From contig NZ_BKAJ01000095.1 of the NCBI RefSeq assembly GCF_007992495.1, positions 1 to 57,775 on the forward strand: a DNA stretch of 57,775 nt. The letters are read 5' to 3'. Positions within the stretch are counted from its first letter, which is position 1, and each line of letters starts with the position of its first letter. A model generated the notes under the pieces. The model ran no database searches and was not told the DNA's origin. It saw only the letters and a list, made by a program, of their open reading frames with translations. The DNA is from Reyranella soli. GTDB taxonomy: Bacteria; Pseudomonadota; Alphaproteobacteria; Reyranellales; Reyranellaceae. Below are positions 1-7,485 of the stretch, in pieces. Both the position numbers and the translations under genes were made by a program.

Positions 1-5
1 CTCCG

Positions 6-728
6 ATGAGCTACGCCCTCGTGCTGGCCGTCGGCTTCGTTGCCGGTACGGTGAGCGGCATCGTCGGCACGGGCGCAACCGTCATCCTGCTGCCTGTGCT
101 GGTGATCGTCTTCGGCCCGCGCGAGGCCGTGCCGATCATGGCGGTCGTCGCCCTGATGTCGAACTTCGCCAAGATCACCTCATGGTGGCGCGACATCGAC
201 TGGCGCGCCGTCGCCGCCTACGCGCTGGGCGGCGTTCCCGCAGCGGCGCTGGGCGCACGAACTCTGCTCGTGCTCCCCGAGAACAGCGTCGAGTTGGCGC
301 TCGGCCTCTTCTTCCTAGCCATGGTCCCCGGTCGCCGCTGGCTCGCCTCGCGCAACATGACGATCGGTTTCGGCGGGCTGGTGATCGCCGGCGCCGTGAT
401 CGGCTTCCTCACCGGCATCGTCGTCTCGACCGGCCCGCTCAGCGTGCCGACCTTCGCCGCCTACGGCCTGGTCAAGGGCGCCTTCATCGCCACCGAAGCG
501 GCGGGCTCGCTCGCCCTCTACATCAGCAAGGCCGTGACGTTCAGGCAGTTCGGCGCGCTGCCGACCGACATCGTCGTCAAGGGCCTGATCACCGGGTCCT
601 CAGTCATGGCCGGCACCTACCTCGCTCGCTTGATCGTCGAGCGTCTGAGCGTGGCCGCCTTCCAGTACATGCTGGACATCGTCATGGTGGTCTCGGGCCT
701 TGCACTTTTGTGGCAGGCACTGCACTGA
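6..728 (+). CDS. TauE/SafE-family membrane exporter
   Basis: Integral inner-membrane protein of 240 aa, predicted to export small anions such as sulfite or organosulfur compounds. The family is inferred from the N-terminal glycine-rich helix with the pattern GxVSGIVGTGATVILLP, repeated in weaker form in the second half (around residues 122-150, GFLTGIVVSTGPLSVP). About seven hydrophobic segments are visible. The length fits the short end of TauE/SafE proteins (about 240-270 aa). Only five bases precede the ATG, so the ribosome-binding site and any upstream operon partner are outside the window. The true substrate cannot be told from sequence. Confidence 0.85.
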   Translation: MSYALVLAVGFVAGTVSGIVGTGATVILLPVLVIVFGPREAVPIMAVVALMSNFAKITSWWRDIDWRAVAAYALGGVPAAALGARTLLVLPENSVELALGLFFLAMVPGRRWLASRNMTIGFGGLVIAGAVIGFLTGIVVSTGPLSVPTFAAYGLVKGAFIATEAAGSLALYISKAVTFRQFGALPTDIVVKGLITGSSVMAGTYLARLIVERLSVAAFQYMLDIVMVVSGLALLWQALH

Positions 729-766
729 CCGAGCTGCCATACTGGCGGCCTCGCGGAGGAAGCCGG

Positions 767-1291
767 ATGAACAGGATCGTCGTCGTATCGATGGCCGCAG
801 GCTTGGCGCTGACGACCGCCTGCACCCAGCAGACGGCCCAGCAGCTCAACACCGCCAACGCCAACTCCCAGGTCTATATCGGCGCGCTGACCTGCAACGT
901 CACCGGCAGCACCGGCTATGTCTTCGGCTCGAGCCGCGATCTCAGCTGCATCTATCTCACCAAGGAAGGCGCCTCGCAGGCCTATGACGGCAAGATCCGC
1001 CGTTTCGGCCTCGATCTCGGAACCACCAAGCCCGGCCATGTGGTGTGGAAGGTCTATCAGCTCGGCGGGCTGGTCGGGGACCAGACCAGCGCCAATCCAA
1101 GGGTGATCGTCGGCAACTACGGTGGCGAGCAGGCCTCGGTGTCGGCCGGCGCCACCGCCGGCGGCAACTGGCTGTACGGCGGCAGCAACAACCAGATCGT
1201 CCTGCAGGCGACCCAGCTCCAGTCGTTGGGCGATGCCGGCTACAACCTCGCCTACGGCATTGCCGAGATTTCGCTCAGCTTGAAGAACTAG
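767..1291 (+). CDS. DUF992 family putative lipoprotein, copy 1
   Basis: Exported protein of 174 aa from the DUF992 family, whose function is not known. The N-terminus is a hydrophobic signal ending LTTAC, a slightly atypical lipobox with Thr at -3, so it is probably a lipoprotein. The body carries the family pattern: an IGALTCNV strand, GSTGYVFGSSRDLSC with a second conserved Cys, and a glycine-rich C-terminal half. ATG at 767 is chosen over longer upstream extensions because GGAGGA sits at 755-760 and the signal peptide begins there. It lies 38 bp after the exporter gene. The next gene is a clear paralogue. Confidence 0.85.
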   Translation: MNRIVVVSMAAGLALTTACTQQTAQQLNTANANSQVYIGALTCNVTGSTGYVFGSSRDLSCIYLTKEGASQAYDGKIRRFGLDLGTTKPGHVVWKVYQLGGLVGDQTSANPRVIVGNYGGEQASVSAGATAGGNWLYGGSNNQIVLQATQLQSLGDAGYNLAYGIAEISLSLKN

Positions 1292-1359
1292 ACCCAAGTC
1301 TCGCTTGCGCCGCCGCGCGTTGTGCCATACTCGGGCGGCTTAAGGAGATACGGAGACCC

Positions 1360-1872
1360 ATGAAACTGATCGCCAAGGCCGCCGTCGCGGCAACCCTCGC
1401 CGCGACCGTCGGTGCCTGCAACATGAGCCAGTCGACGCCGCAGCAGCTCAACACCACCAACGCCAACTCCCGCATCTACATCGGCTCGTTGAGCTGCAAC
1501 GTCGGCGGCAGCACCGGCTACGTGCTCGCGTCGCGCAAGACGCTCGACTGCGTCTTCCTCGGTAAGGACGGCATCCAGAGCGCCCAGTACACCGGCACCA
1601 TCGACAAGGTCGGCATCGACATCGGCTACACAAAGGCCGTGCACACGATCTGGCGGGTCTACTCGCTGGGCTCCGATCGCGGTCCGAGCGACCTCAGCGG
1701 CACCTATGTCGGCGAGCAGGGCACGGTGGCGGCCGGCCAGCAGGCCGGCGGCAACTGGATCTATGGCGGCCCCAATGCCGAGATCGGCATGGTGTCGTCG
1801 GGCGTCATCCAGGACGCGGGCTACAACCTCGCGACCGGCATCGCCGGCATGACCATCAAGCTGAAGCGGTAA
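1360..1872 (+). CDS. DUF992 family lipoprotein, copy 2
   Basis: Lipoprotein of 170 aa, tandem paralogue of the preceding gene. The signal peptide ends in a good lipobox, VGAC, followed by a mature N-terminus containing QQLNTTNANSRIYIG, nearly the same as in copy 1 (QQLNTANANSQVYIG). Both keep the SCNV/TCNV and tGSTGYV blocks and the late GGNWIYGG / GGNWLYGG motif. The strong Shine-Dalgarno AAGGAGA at 1342-1348 fixes the start. The two genes are 68 bp apart on one strand and probably form a small unit. Function unknown; probably a periplasmic or outer-membrane-attached beta-rich protein. Confidence 0.87.
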   Translation: MKLIAKAAVAATLAATVGACNMSQSTPQQLNTTNANSRIYIGSLSCNVGGSTGYVLASRKTLDCVFLGKDGIQSAQYTGTIDKVGIDIGYTKAVHTIWRVYSLGSDRGPSDLSGTYVGEQGTVAAGQQAGGNWIYGGPNAEIGMVSSGVIQDAGYNLATGIAGMTIKLKR

Positions 1873-1879
1873 GCTTCGA

Positions 1880-2737
1880 CTACATCGTCGCCGGTTGCAG
1901 GCTGCAGCCGGCGACGGTGACGCGATGCATCAACCGGCGCTCGCCGCTGTAGTCGTTGGCGGCGTAGTGCCAGGTCGCCCGGTTGTCCCAGAAGGCGATC
2001 GAGCCCTCGCGCCAGCGGAAGCGGCAGGTGAATTCCGGCCGCGACGCGTGGCGATAGAGGTACTCCAGCAACGGCTTGCTGTCCTCGACCGACCAGCCCT
2101 CGAAGCGCAGGGTGAAGGCCGGGTTGACGTAGAGCGACTTGCGGCCGCTCAGCGGATGGCGGATCACCACCGGGTGCACGACATCGTCGCCCACCGCTTG
2201 CTGATTACCGAAGCGGCTGGCGCCTTCGGGATTGGCCGCATTGACGCCTTTGGCGCCGAAGATGTGCGCCGAGCCGTGGACGGCCGTCATGCCTTCCAGC
2301 GTGTGCTGCAGGCCGGGCGATAGCGTCTCGAAGGCGCGGTACATGTTGGCGAACAGCGTGTCGCCGCCCTCCTCCGGCAGCTCGCGCGCCAGCAGGATCG
2401 AGCCCATGGCCGGCTCGGCATCGTAGCTGTGGTCGGTGTGCCAGCCGCCGCCGATGTTGGTCTTCTGCTCGGGCTCCTTGCGCACTTCGGCGATCTCGGG
2501 ATAGCCCTCGACCGCCTTGAAGAAACGGTTGACGTCGATCGGCGCCCAGCGACGCGCGAACTCGAGGTGCTGATCGGGCGTAAGCGTCTGGTCACGGAAG
2601 AAGATGACGCCGTGCTCGGCGAAGGCCTGCTGCACCTCGTCCCACTGGCGATTGCTCATCGACTTGAGATCGATGCCCAAGACCTCGGCACCGCAGCCGC
2701 CCGTGAGCTTACGCACCTGTACCGTTTCGTATGCCAT
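1880..2737 (-). CDS. TauD/TfdA family Fe(II)/2-oxoglutarate dioxygenase
   Basis: Soluble alpha-ketoglutarate-dependent dioxygenase of 285 aa, the usual length for this family. The iron-binding triad is visible as H100-x-D102 (in GGGWHTDHSY) and H257 (in RATWHYA). Arg268 in GERRLMHR is the expected 2-oxoglutarate carboxylate ligand. Family members hydroxylate taurine, aryloxyalkanoates, carnitine precursors or similar carboxylates; the substrate here cannot be assigned. It is the last gene of a minus-strand run, 22 bp after the AEC transporter gene, which could carry its substrate or product. Confidence 0.9.
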   Translation of the reverse strand: MAYETVQVRKLTGGCGAEVLGIDLKSMSNRQWDEVQQAFAEHGVIFFRDQTLTPDQHLEFARRWAPIDVNRFFKAVEGYPEIAEVRKEPEQKTNIGGGWHTDHSYDAEPAMGSILLARELPEEGGDTLFANMYRAFETLSPGLQHTLEGMTAVHGSAHIFGAKGVNAANPEGASRFGNQQAVGDDVVHPVVIRHPLSGRKSLYVNPAFTLRFEGWSVEDSKPLLEYLYRHASRPEFTCRFRWREGSIAFWDNRATWHYAANDYSGERRLMHRVTVAGCSLQPATM

Positions 2738-2759
2738 GACCTTACCTCCGCAATGGAGA

Positions 2760-3716
2760 CTAGCGAGTTTGCACGCCGAGGAGCAACAGCACCGCCGACA
2801 ACGTGAAGATGCTGGCGCCCGTCGAAATGACGACGGCGTTGGTCGCGAGCCCGACGCCCGTCCGGTAGAGCTGGGCCACCAGATAGACGTTGGCGCCGGC
2901 CGGCAAGGCAGCGTTCAGGGTGGCGACGGTGAGCCACAACGCATCGAGTGCGAAGACGTAGCGACCGACCAACCACACCATCAGCGGCATGACGGCGAGC
3001 TTGACGGCGGTCGCAACGGCACCGGACTGCCAATGCTCCTTGATGCCGACATGGGCAAGCGAGGCGCCGGCCATGATCAGGCCACAGGGAGGTGCGGCCA
3101 GCGCCAGGGCCTGCAGGACCTTGTCGATCACCACCGGCATGCCGAGCCCCGGGACCAGCGCCGTCAGCTCGGCCCAGGCGAGGCCGGCGAAGATCGACGG
3201 GATCACCGGGTGCTTCATCATCATCAGCGCCGCACCGCCCAGCTTGGCAAGCAGCCGGCCGCCACCGCCGCCGCCGGAGCCGATCTCCAGCAGGAACGAG
3301 CAAAGCGTCAGCATGATCAGCGAGTTGACGCTGATGATCATCAGCAGCGGCACCAGGCCTGCCTCGCCGAAGGCGTAGGTGATGAAGGGGATGCCGATGC
3401 CGACGCCGTTGGAGAAGGTGCCGGACAGGGCGAACACCGCCTGATCGCCGAGCTTCATGCCGAGAGCGCGGCCGAGCGGCATCAGCAGCAAATAGAGCAG
3501 CAGGCCGGTGCCGAAGAACACGACGATGATGTCGGGCTCGAGCGCCTCGAGCCGCACCTTGGCCATGGAACGGAACAGCAGCGCCGGGAACAGGGAATAG
3601 AACGCGACCTGGGTCAGCCCGCGCAGGCCGTCGGCCGTGAGCAGCCAGCGGCCCAGCGCCCAGCCGACCGCGACCGTGCCGAACACCGGCACGATGATGT
3701 CGATGATGGCGCTCAT
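2760..3716 (-). CDS. AEC family transporter
   Basis: Membrane protein of 318 aa of the auxin efflux carrier (AEC, Mem_trans) family, which moves organic acids such as malonate or malate across the inner membrane. It shows about ten hydrophobic segments in two halves. The conserved crossover motif SNGVGIGIP occurs at about 102-110. The central cytoplasmic loop contains an unusual run of eight residues, one Ser among glycines (about 147-153). Upstream lies a palindromic doublet and then the acyl-CoA dehydrogenase genes; downstream is the TauD-like dioxygenase, so a role in carboxylate import for that enzyme is plausible but unproven. Confidence 0.88.
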   Translation of the reverse strand: MSAIIDIIVPVFGTVAVGWALGRWLLTADGLRGLTQVAFYSLFPALLFRSMAKVRLEALEPDIIVVFFGTGLLLYLLLMPLGRALGMKLGDQAVFALSGTFSNGVGIGIPFITYAFGEAGLVPLLMIISVNSLIMLTLCSFLLEIGSGGGGGGRLLAKLGGAALMMMKHPVIPSIFAGLAWAELTALVPGLGMPVVIDKVLQALALAAPPCGLIMAGASLAHVGIKEHWQSGAVATAVKLAVMPLMVWLVGRYVFALDALWLTVATLNAALPAGANVYLVAQLYRTGVGLATNAVVISTGASIFTLSAVLLLLGVQTR

Positions 3717-3719
3717 GCT

Positions 3720-3780
3720 GGAGCGCGGACCTCCAGGTCCGCACTCATGAGCTATGAGCGGACCTGGAGGTCCGCGCTCC
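3720..3780. repeat. Inverted-repeat doublet, TCCAG/TCATG family, copy C1
   Basis: Two head-to-head halves, 3720-3749 and 3753-3780, are near-perfect reverse complements. Each half is itself a hairpin with GCGGACC and GGTCCGC arms around a TCC apex, followed by TCATG or its mirror. This is the simplest member of a family seen again near 30.3, 32.3 and 53.7 kb. It separates the AEC transporter gene from the upstream dehydrogenase gene. Confidence 0.9.
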
Positions 3781-3794
3781 GAATGAGGACGACC

Positions 3795-4937
3795 TCACGC
3801 CGCCATGGCGAGGTTGCTGTAGCGTGTCAGGTGATGCTGCTGGTTGCCGAACATCAGGTCGATCATGGTCAGCCGCTTGAAGTAGTGGCTGACCGAGAGC
3901 TCGTCGGTGACGCCCATGCCGCCGTGCATCTGCACCGCGCTCTGGCCGCAGAACTTGCCCGACTTGCCGATCTGGACCTTGGCGCCCGAGGCGGCCTTGC
4001 GGCGCACGACGGAATCCTTGTCGTCGATCTTGAGCGACGCCATCAAGGTCATCGAGCGCGCTTCCTGGGCGTTGGTGAAGCAGTCGACCATGCGATGCTG
4101 CAGCACCTGGAACTTGCCGATCGGCACGCCGAACTGCTTGCGCGTCTTGATGTATTCCAGGGTCGCCGCATTGATCGCGTCCATGCAGCCCGTCGCCTCG
4201 GCGCACAGCGCCACGATGGCGTGATCGACCGCATCCTCGACCACGCCGAAGGCGTCATCGACCTTGCCCAGCACGGCGTCGGCGCCGACCGAGACCTTGT
4301 CGAAGGTGAGCTCCGAAGCGCGCAGCGAATCCTGGGTCGGGTAGTCGCGGCGGGTGATGCCCTTGGCCTTGGCATCGACCACGAACAGCGTCAGCCCCTT
4401 CTCCTCGCGCGCGCTGCCCGAGGTGCGGGCGAGCACGATGATGTTGTCGGCCGACGGCGCGTTGTAGACCACGCCCTTATGGCCCGACAGCGACCAGCCA
4501 TTGCCTTCCTTGGTCGCCTTGAGCGAGACGTCGGCCAGATTGTAGCGCGACTGGCGCTCGAGCCAGGCGAAGGCGAACTGCTTCTTGCCCTCGATCATTG
4601 GGGCAAGCAGCGCTTCCTTCTGGGCCTTGCTGCCGGCCTTGGCGATCATGCCGCCGCCCAGCACGACGGTCGGCAGGAACGGCTCGAGCACCAGGCCCTT
4701 TCCGAACTGTTCCATGACGATCATGGTCTCGATCGGCCCGCCGCCGTAGCCGCCATCCTCCTCGGAGAACGCCATGCCGAGCCAGCCCAGCTCGGCCATC
4801 TGCGCCCAGTTCTCCGGCAGCCAGCCCTTCTCGGTGGCGGCGATCTTGCGCCGGTTCTCGAACGCGTATTTGTCGCGAACGAAGCGCTCGGCAGCGTCCT
4901 GCAGCTGCTTCTGTTCGTCGGAAAGGGACAGGTCCAT
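3795..4937 (-). CDS. Acyl-CoA dehydrogenase-like subunit lacking the usual catalytic Glu
   Basis: Flavoprotein-fold acyl-CoA dehydrogenase of 380 aa. It starts MDLSLSDEQ at 4937 behind GGAGGAAGA; longer upstream frames are shadows of the neighbouring gene. N-terminal helical domain, middle beta domain (SGHKGVVYNAP) and C-terminal helical domain (TRKQFG, QMHGGMGVTDE) are all present. Where typical enzymes have IYEGTxQI near the C-terminus, this protein reads LMFGNQQH, so the standard base is absent. That resembles the non-catalytic partner of heteromeric ACADs such as mycobacterial FadE pairs and PimC/PimD-type proteins. It is the third gene of a dehydrogenase run and probably pairs with one of the two upstream proteins. 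Confidence 0.88.
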   Translation of the reverse strand: MDLSLSDEQKQLQDAAERFVRDKYAFENRRKIAATEKGWLPENWAQMAELGWLGMAFSEEDGGYGGGPIETMIVMEQFGKGLVLEPFLPTVVLGGGMIAKAGSKAQKEALLAPMIEGKKQFAFAWLERQSRYNLADVSLKATKEGNGWSLSGHKGVVYNAPSADNIIVLARTSGSAREEKGLTLFVVDAKAKGITRRDYPTQDSLRASELTFDKVSVGADAVLGKVDDAFGVVEDAVDHAIVALCAEATGCMDAINAATLEYIKTRKQFGVPIGKFQVLQHRMVDCFTNAQEARSMTLMASLKIDDKDSVVRRKAASGAKVQIGKSGKFCGQSAVQMHGGMGVTDELSVSHYFKRLTMIDLMFGNQQHHLTRYSNLAMAA

Positions 4938-4962
4938 TTGTCTTCCTCCAAATCTCTGGCGT

Positions 4963-6159
4963 TTATAGCCCGAGGACCATCTTCGACACGATGTTCTTCT
5001 GAATTTCGTTGCTGCCGCCGTAAATGCTCGTCTTGCGGAAATTGAAATAACGTGGCGCGGCGGGCGGCGCGTGGTCGGGGCCGATCGGCGTCTCGTTGGT
5101 GTCCTGGAACAGCATGCCGGGCTGGTAGGGCGCGGCATATTCGCCGACCGCCTCCATGGCGAGCTCGGTGATGCGCTGCTGGATCTCGGAGCCGCGGATC
5201 TTGAGGGTCGAGACCTCGGGCCCCGGCGCGCCGCCCAGCGCCATGGTCGAAAGCGCGCGAAGCTCACTCATCTCCAGCGCCTGGACCTGCAGGTCGAGGT
5301 CGGCGATCTGCGCGGTGAACGCCGGATCGTCGGCCAGCGTGGCGCCGTTCGCCGGCTCGGCGCGGGCGATGTCGCGCAGCGAGCGCACGCCGCGCTTGGA
5401 GGCCGGCACCTCGGCGATGCCCAGCCGCTCGTTGGCCAGCAGAAATTTTGCGCAGGTCCAGCCTTCGCCTTCCTTGCCGATGCGGTTGGCGACCGGGACC
5501 TTCACGTTGTCGAGGAACACGTCGTTCACGTGATGGGCACCGTCCACCATGATGATGGGCCGCACCGTGACTCCCGGCGTCTTCATGTCGATCAGCAGGA
5601 AGGAGATGCCCTCCTGCGGCTTGGCGTCGGGATTGGTGCGCACCAGGCAGAAGATCCAGTCTCCCCAATGAGCAAACGACGTCCAGGTCTTCTGGCCGTT
5701 GACGATGTAGTGGTCGCCCTCACGCACGGCGCGGGTGCGCAGCGACGCGAGATCGGAGCCGGCGCCCGGCTCGGAGTAGCCCTGGCACCACGACACTTCG
5801 GAGCTGCGGATGCCGGGCAGGAAGCGTTCCTTCTGCTCGTCGGTGCCGAAGGTGTAGATCACCGGCCCCACCATCTTGGGACCGAACGGGATGATGCGCG
5901 GCGCGCCCTCTTCCGCGAGCACGTTCTCGAACAGGAAGCGTTGCGTCACGTCCCAGCCCGGGCCGCCGTATTTCTTGGGCCAGGTGTAGGCGAGCCAGCC
6001 CTGGCGGCCGAGCGCCTGCTGCCACTGGATGTGGTCGTCCTTGTCATAGTGCTTGCCGGAGAAGGTCTTGGCCTTTGTGGCGGCAGACAGATTGGCGCGC
6101 GCGAAGGCGCGGACTTCGTCGGCGAAGGCCTTGTGTTCGGGTTTGAGCGCGAGGTCCAT
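4963..6159 (-). CDS. Acyl-CoA dehydrogenase, large-subunit (FadE/PimC) type, copy 2
   Basis: Acyl-CoA dehydrogenase of 398 aa that introduces a 2,3-double bond in an acyl-CoA. FAD-binding blocks are evident: GYSEPGAGSDLASL at about 127-140 and WTSFAHWGDWIF at about 159-170. The C-terminal segment reads IYGGSNEIQ, with Gly at the classic catalytic Glu position. Glu244 in LANERLGIA is therefore the likely base, as proposed for isovaleryl-type and heteromeric FadE enzymes; that assignment is inference. The start ATG directly abuts the stop of copy 1 with no intervening base, so translation is probably coupled. The next gene on the strand encodes the partner-like subunit. Confidence 0.92.
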   Translation of the reverse strand: MDLALKPEHKAFADEVRAFARANLSAATKAKTFSGKHYDKDDHIQWQQALGRQGWLAYTWPKKYGGPGWDVTQRFLFENVLAEEGAPRIIPFGPKMVGPVIYTFGTDEQKERFLPGIRSSEVSWCQGYSEPGAGSDLASLRTRAVREGDHYIVNGQKTWTSFAHWGDWIFCLVRTNPDAKPQEGISFLLIDMKTPGVTVRPIIMVDGAHHVNDVFLDNVKVPVANRIGKEGEGWTCAKFLLANERLGIAEVPASKRGVRSLRDIARAEPANGATLADDPAFTAQIADLDLQVQALEMSELRALSTMALGGAPGPEVSTLKIRGSEIQQRITELAMEAVGEYAAPYQPGMLFQDTNETPIGPDHAPPAAPRYFNFRKTSIYGGSNEIQKNIVSKMVLGL

Positions 6160-7356
6160 TTACAGTCCCAACACCATCTTGCTGATGATCCCTTTCTGGA
6201 TCTCGTTGCTGCCGCCGTAGATCGTGGTCTTGCGCGTGTTGAAGTAGCGCGGCGCCGCGAGATGCGCGTAGGCCGGCCCGACCGGCTCCTCGTTGGACCC
6301 CTGCCACAGCAGGCCGGGCAGATAGGGCGCGGCGTACTCGCCGACCGCTTCCATGGTGAGCTCGGTGATGCGCTGCTGGATCTCCGAGCCCCTGACCTTG
6401 AGGCCCGATACTTCCGGACCCGGCTGGCCACCATGTGCCATGGCCGAAAGCACGCGCAGCTCGGTGTATTCCAGCGCCGTGAGCTGGATCTCGAGATCGG
6501 CGATCTTCTCGGCGAAGCTCTGGTTCTCGATCAGCGGCTTGCCGTTCTCCTGCTCGCTGCGCGCGATGTCCTTCAGCGCCTCGACGCCGCGCTTGGATTG
6601 CGGCACCGCAGCAATGCTGAGCCGCTCGTTGGCCAGAAGGAACTTGGCGCAGGTCCAGCCATCGTTCTCCTTGCCCACGAGGTTGGCGACCGGAACCTTG
6701 ACGTTGTCGAGGAAGACCTCGTTCACCTCATGGCCGCCGTCGGCCATGATGATGGGCTTCACGGTGATGCCCGGCGTCTTCATGTCGATCAGCAGGAAGG
6801 AGATTCCCTCCTGCGGCTTGGCCTTGGGATCGGTGCGCACCAGGCAGAAGATCCAGTCGGCCCAGTGGCCCATCGTCGTCCAGGTCTTCGAGCCATTGAC
6901 GATATAGTGGTCGCCTTGCTTCTCCGCCTTGGTGCGCAGGCTCGCGAGGTCGGAACCGGAGCCCGGCTCGGAATAGCCCTGGCACCACCACACCGTGCTC
7001 TCGCGGACACCCGGCAGGTACTTGGCTTTCTGCTCTTCCGTGCCGAAGGTGTAGATCACCGGCCCGACCATCTTGGTGCCGAACGGAATGATGCCCGGCG
7101 CATACTCCTCGGCGCAGATGTTCTCGAAGATGTAGCGTTGCGCCGGCGTGAAGCCCGGGCCGCCATGCTTCTTGGGCCAGGTGTAGACCAGCCAGCCCTG
7201 CTTCCCGAGCACCTGCTGCCAGCGCATGTAGTCGTCGCGGATCAGGTGCTTGCCGTTCTTGACCTTGTCGCGGATGTCGGCCGGCAGATTGGCCCGCACG
7301 AAGGCGCGCACATCATCGGCGAATTTCTGCTCTTCAGGTGTAAAAGCGAGGTCCAT
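6160..7356 (-). CDS. Acyl-CoA dehydrogenase, large-subunit (FadE/PimC) type, copy 1
   Basis: Acyl-CoA dehydrogenase of 398 aa, the same length as the following gene and clearly its tandem duplicate (shared GYSEPGxGSDLASLRT, RGSEIQQRITEL and IYGGSNEIQK blocks). It is a cytosolic FAD enzyme of acyl-CoA oxidation. As in its twin, the canonical Glu is replaced by Gly and the candidate base is the Glu of LANERLSIA. The start MDLAFTPEEQ follows GGGAGGG in the leader. It is the first gene of the three-dehydrogenase unit; 129 bp with no recognisable feature separate it from the PLD-like gene. Confidence 0.92.
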   Translation of the reverse strand: MDLAFTPEEQKFADDVRAFVRANLPADIRDKVKNGKHLIRDDYMRWQQVLGKQGWLVYTWPKKHGGPGFTPAQRYIFENICAEEYAPGIIPFGTKMVGPVIYTFGTEEQKAKYLPGVRESTVWWCQGYSEPGSGSDLASLRTKAEKQGDHYIVNGSKTWTTMGHWADWIFCLVRTDPKAKPQEGISFLLIDMKTPGITVKPIIMADGGHEVNEVFLDNVKVPVANLVGKENDGWTCAKFLLANERLSIAAVPQSKRGVEALKDIARSEQENGKPLIENQSFAEKIADLEIQLTALEYTELRVLSAMAHGGQPGPEVSGLKVRGSEIQQRITELTMEAVGEYAAPYLPGLLWQGSNEEPVGPAYAHLAAPRYFNTRKTTIYGGSNEIQKGIISKMVLGL

Positions 7357-7485
7357 ACAACCCTCCCAGGATAGGGCCTTCGTTTGCGCCGGAGTTTAGC
7401 CACGAGGCCGGTTGGGACAAGCGCGATGCAGCCGGATCGCGGCTTGATCCGCCGCGGCGCGGAACAAGTTTACGTAGATTGCGCG

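Noticed and set aside
2604..5045. Very long open frame (over 800 codons) on the plus strand
   Set aside because: It lies antisense to the TauD, AEC and dehydrogenase genes, is rich in Arg, His and Gln, and has no domain. Long antisense frames are expected in GC-rich DNA.
5071..7374. Open frame of 767 codons on the plus strand
   Set aside because: Antisense to the two twin dehydrogenases; its internal repetition only mirrors their duplication.
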